DNA of 64,000 nt. It comes from Collybiopsis luxurians FD-317 M1. Taxonomy: Eukaryota; Basidiomycota; Agaricomycetes; Agaricales; Omphalotaceae. Below, one piece after another: positions 59,301 to 64,000 of this stretch. The translations under genes and the position numbers were made by a program. The notes beneath the pieces are model-generated. The model saw only the letters and a list, made by a program, of their open reading frames with translations. It was not told where the DNA came from and did no database searches. Location of the stretch: NCBI GenBank assembly GCA_000827265.1, contig KN834779.1, positions 563,970 to 627,969 of the forward strand, given 5' to 3'. The first letter of the stretch is position 1. Every line of letters begins with the position of its first letter.

Positions 59301-60598
59301 AGATCATGCTGCTTTTTCGATTTGGCCATCCTCTCCTGCTTGTGTTGTAGCGACCGAGTTATATCTAGATATCATTAGAGTAGAACTTGATGTTTTGTAA
59401 GGACATACCGAATGTGTATGCGTAGAACATGCCCTTAGAAAACTCGCGTAAACATTCTCGGAGAATCTTGTCTTCGAGTTCCGAATGCTTCTCCTCAGTA
59501 GTCTCTGGTGGGGGTGCGGTGGCACTCAATATATTCTCAATGACCTCGTCAGGGTGTCCCCCTTCTATTTCATCTAAAGACAGATCCAAGGGCTTCGGTA
59601 CTGATCTCTCGGGCAGCTGATTCTCCTTATCTGGGGAAATGGGGAAAAGAGAGCTTCGTTTGGAAAGTCTGCTCCAGAATGAAAGCCTAGATGCAAGAGC
59701 TTTGGCGATAGGTGCTGAAGAATTCTGAGAATCGTTGATCGACGGCGTCGAAGTACCGGACAAAGATAGCTCTGAAGTCGAATCAGAGGGAGATTGAATA
59801 CTGCGCTCGTCGGAATTTAGACTGAACGTTGCAGAGTGAGGAGGAGTTCTATTCTTGATGATTTCGGGCTCAGAAAACTGGACACGAGGTGAGGATGCGG
59901 TACTAGCAGCAGATTCTTCGTGATCTGAGTGGTTTGCTTCAGGAGAAGAGATCCTATCTACAGTTATGCTTGTGGGAAGAGTAGGTCGACGGAGGGGGTT
60001 CCTGGAAGCCAAAGTGTTTACACTTATCCGGGCTTTGTCTTCAACCAAGGGTATAGCAGAAACATTTTTCACACCGTAAACCGCGTGCGTTGGGCTGAAA
60101 ACTTTGAATAGAGATAAGATTTAGTGGACAAAATACCTGAGTAACTTGCTTACGACTACCGGCGTCTTCTCTACCCGTTATAACCAAGATGTATGAAGCT
60201 GTGCTCGGGATAAAAATGGGTAATGTAGAGCTGGCTATTCACTCACCGGAGAATAGTTCCAATATACCGACAATTCCGTACACAAGTATCGCCTCATTCC
60301 AATCGTGCTCACTTCCATCTCCAGAAACTTCCATCACTTTACCATTTTTCCCCCATGCGATTCGGACGTGAGATGAGGCAATATTAGATTCAGATAATTG
60401 AGGTTTCAATAGCAGCCCTTCCTTGGCGACCAAAAGAGTGATATATTGGTATGGATATGGGTGAGGAACTGCCGGTACAATATCTTTGGGCGGAAGGCCA
60501 GTCGTGTGAGGAACAATAGATGGTACAGATGCAGAGATTGGAGTTTCCGGAGCTGTTGGAGGAGATCTAGCTCCGGATTTGGAGAAGAACCGTTTCAT
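56346..60598 (-). CDS. SAC-domain phosphoinositide phosphatase (INPP5F/Sac2-like plan)
   Basis: Many short exons run from the ATG at 60,598 to the stop at 56,346, encoding around 1,000 aa. An N-terminal segment (YQYITLLVAKEGLLLKPQL, GIVGILELFSG, YILVITGRE) is the SAC N-lobe. It is interrupted by a long Ser/Pro-rich insert (about 60,070-59,440). The catalytic half includes QFWWNEWLSKPL, a segment matching FSYTQIRGSIPLFWTQ, and the Cys-x5-Arg-Thr signature in NCIDCLDRTNVVQ, with the nucleophile Cys intact. The tail resembles the extension of Sac2-type enzymes (FKMLTIDPARVRR, VVDVIQRACEDAG). It would dephosphorylate PI4P or PI(4)P-type lipids on endomembranes. Splice sites in the middle were followed only approximately. 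Confidence 0.82.
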
Positions 60599-61472
60599 GG
60601 ACAGAACTCAGTGAGCCTCCTGTCGGTGTAACTAGAAGAGGTCAATATTGTAGCACGTGACCTATGACGCAACCCCAGTAACTTCAAGTACTTGAGGGCA
60701 AACGTTCCTGTTCCTTCATGCACATCACGGCCAACTCTATCGCGCGATTCGCGCGCAACTAAATAAGCTATTGGTGGAATTCCATCACTTTTCTCGCTGA
60801 CATTTTTGTTCCACTAGTCCTCATGGTCACTTGAACCCTTTTATTTTGACCCGGCTTGCTTAGTCTCGCTGGCCGGTGGTTCTTCATGCTGAATTCTCAA
60901 TGTAATACCTACCGTGACCAACTGAAATACTTAGATTAGTGCCACGTTAATTACCTCTACACTAGTGCCTGCGCAAGATTTATCTCCTGGACAAGCGCAC
61001 GAAAAAGCCTGCTTTATTTCAATAACCTGTTACCCGAGCCCGTCCTAGTCCTTAGATTTCGTATAAAGGTATGAATCCTCCAGTTTATCTACGTTACGTT
61101 CGAGTGCTCTTAGGTGTCTAGAAATAGATCAGTATCAAGATTCAACAATGCATGCCTCTGCTCTTTAGATTCTAAATCATCTGTGCGGCTTGTCACTCCG
61201 TGATTCAACGCCGACCATTCTTCATGTCAATTTCTGGGGAATCAGTTCCTGTTAACGTCCTCACTTTAGCGCTGAGATTCTTCTCTATTACATAGCCACA
61301 TTAATAAAGTACAGACAGCTTTGGATTCGGATATCTCTCGTCCCCGCTCTCACCTTTGTGCCTGTACGTTCGAACTTGTATGAGATTTCTGTCTGACCCA
61401 AGGGAGTCTTCCTTCCGGGATTCGTCTTTTACTGCTGTAGCGGGAGACCAGAACATATTTCTCTTGCAAATT
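60599..61472. other. intergenic, divergent promoters
   Basis: No coding exon is supported over about 870 bp between the SAC gene (-) and the last gene (+). A CACGTGACC motif (E-box-like) occurs near 60,654 close to the SAC start. No repeat is seen. Confidence 0.5.
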
Positions 61473-64000
61473 ATGCCAGGTTTTAAACGTCATCGTCAAT
61501 CGCAATCGTCTGCAAGCGAGGGTGATCATGTGTTACCCTACCGTCAACAGGCCTTGACTTCTAGAGACTCAAATTCACCTTCCATTTCTCGCAAAACTAG
61601 CCATGGCACGAGAAAAGGTCAGAAAGTTTCGTTATTCGACAATGTAAGTCGTCGATCGGACACCTTGAATTTTTAGTCCTGACCTTGAATATTGGACCCA
61701 GTTTCGAACAATCGAAAATGAAGACTTGTATCTCACTGGAAGTCCATTTCCATCTCGTGCTGTTGAAGCATACTTCAAACTGGAAGATGGGATTGCCAAG
61801 CGCTATCTTCATCACTCTAATTCACGAAGTGTCTGCCACGCCGAAGTGCTCTCTTTTCCAGGGAGGAAGTTTACCAGCATTTTGTACAAGGGTGGGGATG
61901 CGCATGAGGTGAGACTGAATTCACGCACGAGATCTTGGATCTCTCAAACTTGCAATCTGCAAATGTTTTTTATAGATCTGGAGCAAGGATTTTGATTTCT
62001 ATGCCAATGTCAGGTACTGCCAGGTATCTTAATATACCGAGAAGGCCTAATTAGATTCCTATAAGACACCCAAATGTCCTTCAACTCTTCGGGGTAGGCA
62101 ACCATCCTACACGACCTATTCTGATTTTCCATTCTGGTAAATCTATTATTGTTTTGACTAAAATTCTTGTTCATTGTGGTCAAAGAGCTTGTTTCTTTGA
62201 GTAATTTCATTAATCGATGCTCCGCCATTGCCTTGTGCTACCTTCAACATCGCTGGGTAGGTCTGCTACATTTCCAGCGCAAAAATGTTATTGACCAAAA
62301 TCAAGATTTTAGATTACGCCCGAGCCTCTGACTATCTTGGCTGCTCAGTTCAGGTAAATATTTCTACATTTTATGCGTTCGCTTATCCTGACGTACATCC
62401 AAAGCATGACGAGCTCTGGATGCAAATACCGTCGGGCTTACTTTGTGTAGGTCCCATCGGCCCGTCAGTAATGATGCATGAAGATGCCATAGATATCGCT
62501 GAACGTTGTCTTCACGGTGTTATCGAGACCTGGGACCCGCAGCTTTGTCCCGGGGATTACGACGACGATGCAAAGGCCGTCCAATACATCGAAAAACACT
62601 TTAAACAGGAATTTCACGAATTTGTCGGACAGTATTGTGTACCATCAGCCAAGGACACATGGGATTTAATGGACTCCTACAAGGATACTTACCGTCTTGG
62701 TTCTGTCCTTGATGGGTCTTCTGGAAAGCAGATCGCGTCCTTAGCGTTCCCCCCAAATTGGATTTATCCTATCCATTCATGGGACATGCAATTAAGGGAA
62801 CTCTTGTACTATGATAAAGAGGAGCTTGAAAACGGTTTTACACGGTAAGTAGCTCGATGAAATTCTTCTTCGATTATTAAAAATGCTACCAGTTTCTCAT
62901 TCCAACGGGGTGGGCTGCCATTCAAGCCTTTTGAAATTTCTTGCACTTATAGCATACGGGAGCCGTTCCAAAACAGACTCCGGGCAGCCTGGCTTGCTCA
63001 AGCTCAATACACTTCGATTCAGAGTCAAATTGATCCATGCGACTGCGGTAAGTACTTCTGGTACATGTCCATCTACGCGGTAGATTGACAAGCCTCTAGT
63101 CTTGCTGGATCAAATTTGCTTCTCGTTTAAATTAGCTTTCAACCACGAGAATCGCCTCCAACCTGGACGACCTCTCTACCTCTTTCTGAGTCATCCTATG
63201 CATGAACATGATCCACAAGACAAAGGAATCTTTCCATCAAATCCATATTTAATACCCCAGATTACTAACGTGCACCACTTCTGGTCGTTTGATCCTAACT
63301 GCGAATCTTCCGCTATTGAGGATGGGAAGATACTGCAACTAACTACACATTATGTTCCAACCATTTCCGGTGGCTCCCAGTGGAAACACTATCAATATGA
63401 AGCAATAAAACAGTACCAACAATTTAGAGACTGTGATCCCAGCTCTTGTTCATACGCTCACAAGCATGGGCTTCCTCAAGTGGAGATTCCACCGTCTCAC
63501 GCAATTGATGATGTCCATCAGTCTCCCCAGACGACCCTGCTAAATGGAGATCCGGACCGTGATCTCACCCTTGGGGTTGAGAATCTTGGGATAAACAGTA
63601 AGTCTCTATTTCCGCATTCTGATCCTATCTCACATTCCCGACAGGCCGTTCCCCGAATATACAGCTAGTTGTTTCCCAGAACCTCGAGGATCTTAATGAT
63701 TATTCCTCCCTATCCGTCACTTATCGAGAGGTCAGCGTTGGAGTGGAAGTCGCAGCGAGCAGCACGCTAAACCGTCTTCCTTCGCCGACCCACGGGGAAA
63801 CCTGGGCCCCTGAGCCTATCGGAGTTGTCTTCGACGGAGAATTCCATGGACTCAACGAAGAGACGTCATTGCTGATGCGCATGGTGGATGTGGTTGCCCC
63901 CTCGGAGGAAGCTCTGACGGATCAAATGGGGCCCCGGGAAGAACTGCTAGAATATCGAAGTTTATCTGACGATGAATATGACATGGAGCAAGACCTTAAA
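61473..64000 (+). CDS. agaricomycete-type protein with kinase N-lobe-like segment (3' truncated by window)
   Basis: A gene with about ten exons starts MPGFKRHRQSQSSASEGDH and remains open at the window end. Inferred exons: 61473-61643, 61702-61908, 61976-62010 or 62013, a piece near 62051-62132, about 62192-62251, about 62318-62355, on to 62843, 62894-63048, 63102-63599, and 63645 onward. The early part resembles a degenerate kinase N-lobe (VCHAEVLSFPGRKFTSILYKG, then IPIRHPNVLQLFGVGN, then PILIFHSEL). The later part (LWMQIPSGLLCV, DLYFFSF-like KLAFNHENRL, HFWSFDPN...KILQLTTHYV, AIKQYQQFRDCDP) matches a pattern common to multi-copy mushroom proteins of unknown function. No catalytic kinase motifs are seen. 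The internal splicing between 62,010 and 62,360 is the least certain part. Confidence 0.55.

Overview
This window is nuclear DNA of a filamentous basidiomycete, most likely an Agaricomycete. The basis is dense short spliceosomal introns (mostly 45-70 nt, GT-AG with a few GC-AG), genes on both strands with their own promoters, no operons or Shine-Dalgarno sites, and recognisable fungal families: Utp20, proteasome beta5, a Cep57/Ppc89-type spindle pole protein, CBM1-GH10 xylanase, CmcJ-like oxidoreductases, a 4-TM family and a kinase-like family typical of mushrooms. Gene models were spliced by hand from reading frame, splice sites and family similarity, so exon ends are inferences.

Layout. 0-5 kb: tail of a proline-rich gene, then a large coiled-coil Cep57-like gene. 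5-12 kb: gene-poor, with one small conserved minus-strand gene (7.2-7.9 kb). 12-18.6 kb: a degradation/uptake block with a secreted CBM1-GH10 xylanase (+), a sulfatase (-) and, divergent from the sulfatase across about 200 bp, an MFS sugar-porter (+). 18.9-29.6 kb: an accessory region built by duplication. It holds a decayed lectin-like copy, two tandem F-box paralogues (-), a second decayed lectin copy, an intact secreted protein with three lectin-like modules (+), and two tandem CmcJ-like genes (-) whose promoters were duplicated with them. 30.5-45.3 kb: mostly housekeeping, with a conserved 4-TM protein, UTP20 (13 exons, 2,580 aa), a gamma-glutamylcyclotransferase-like gene, a small 4-TM protein (-) and the proteasome beta5 subunit. 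45.4-49.6 kb: an amino-acid permease (-) and an aldo-keto reductase (+). 50.3-60.6 kb: a LIM-domain protein (-) and a SAC-domain phosphoinositide phosphatase (-). 61.5-64 kb: an agaricomycete-type kinase-like gene running off the window.

How the genes may relate. The xylanase, sulfatase and transporter could act in one catabolic route (polymer cleavage, desulfation, uptake); this is inference from adjacency and the shared promoter. The most unusual observations concern gene architecture: a 2-nt microexon and a problematic linker intron in the xylanase, GC-AG introns with GCGAG donors (one still GT in a decayed paralogue), and recurrent local duplication with decay between 19 and 30 kb. I saw no CRISPR array, rRNA, convincing tRNA, intact transposon or prokaryotic-type system.
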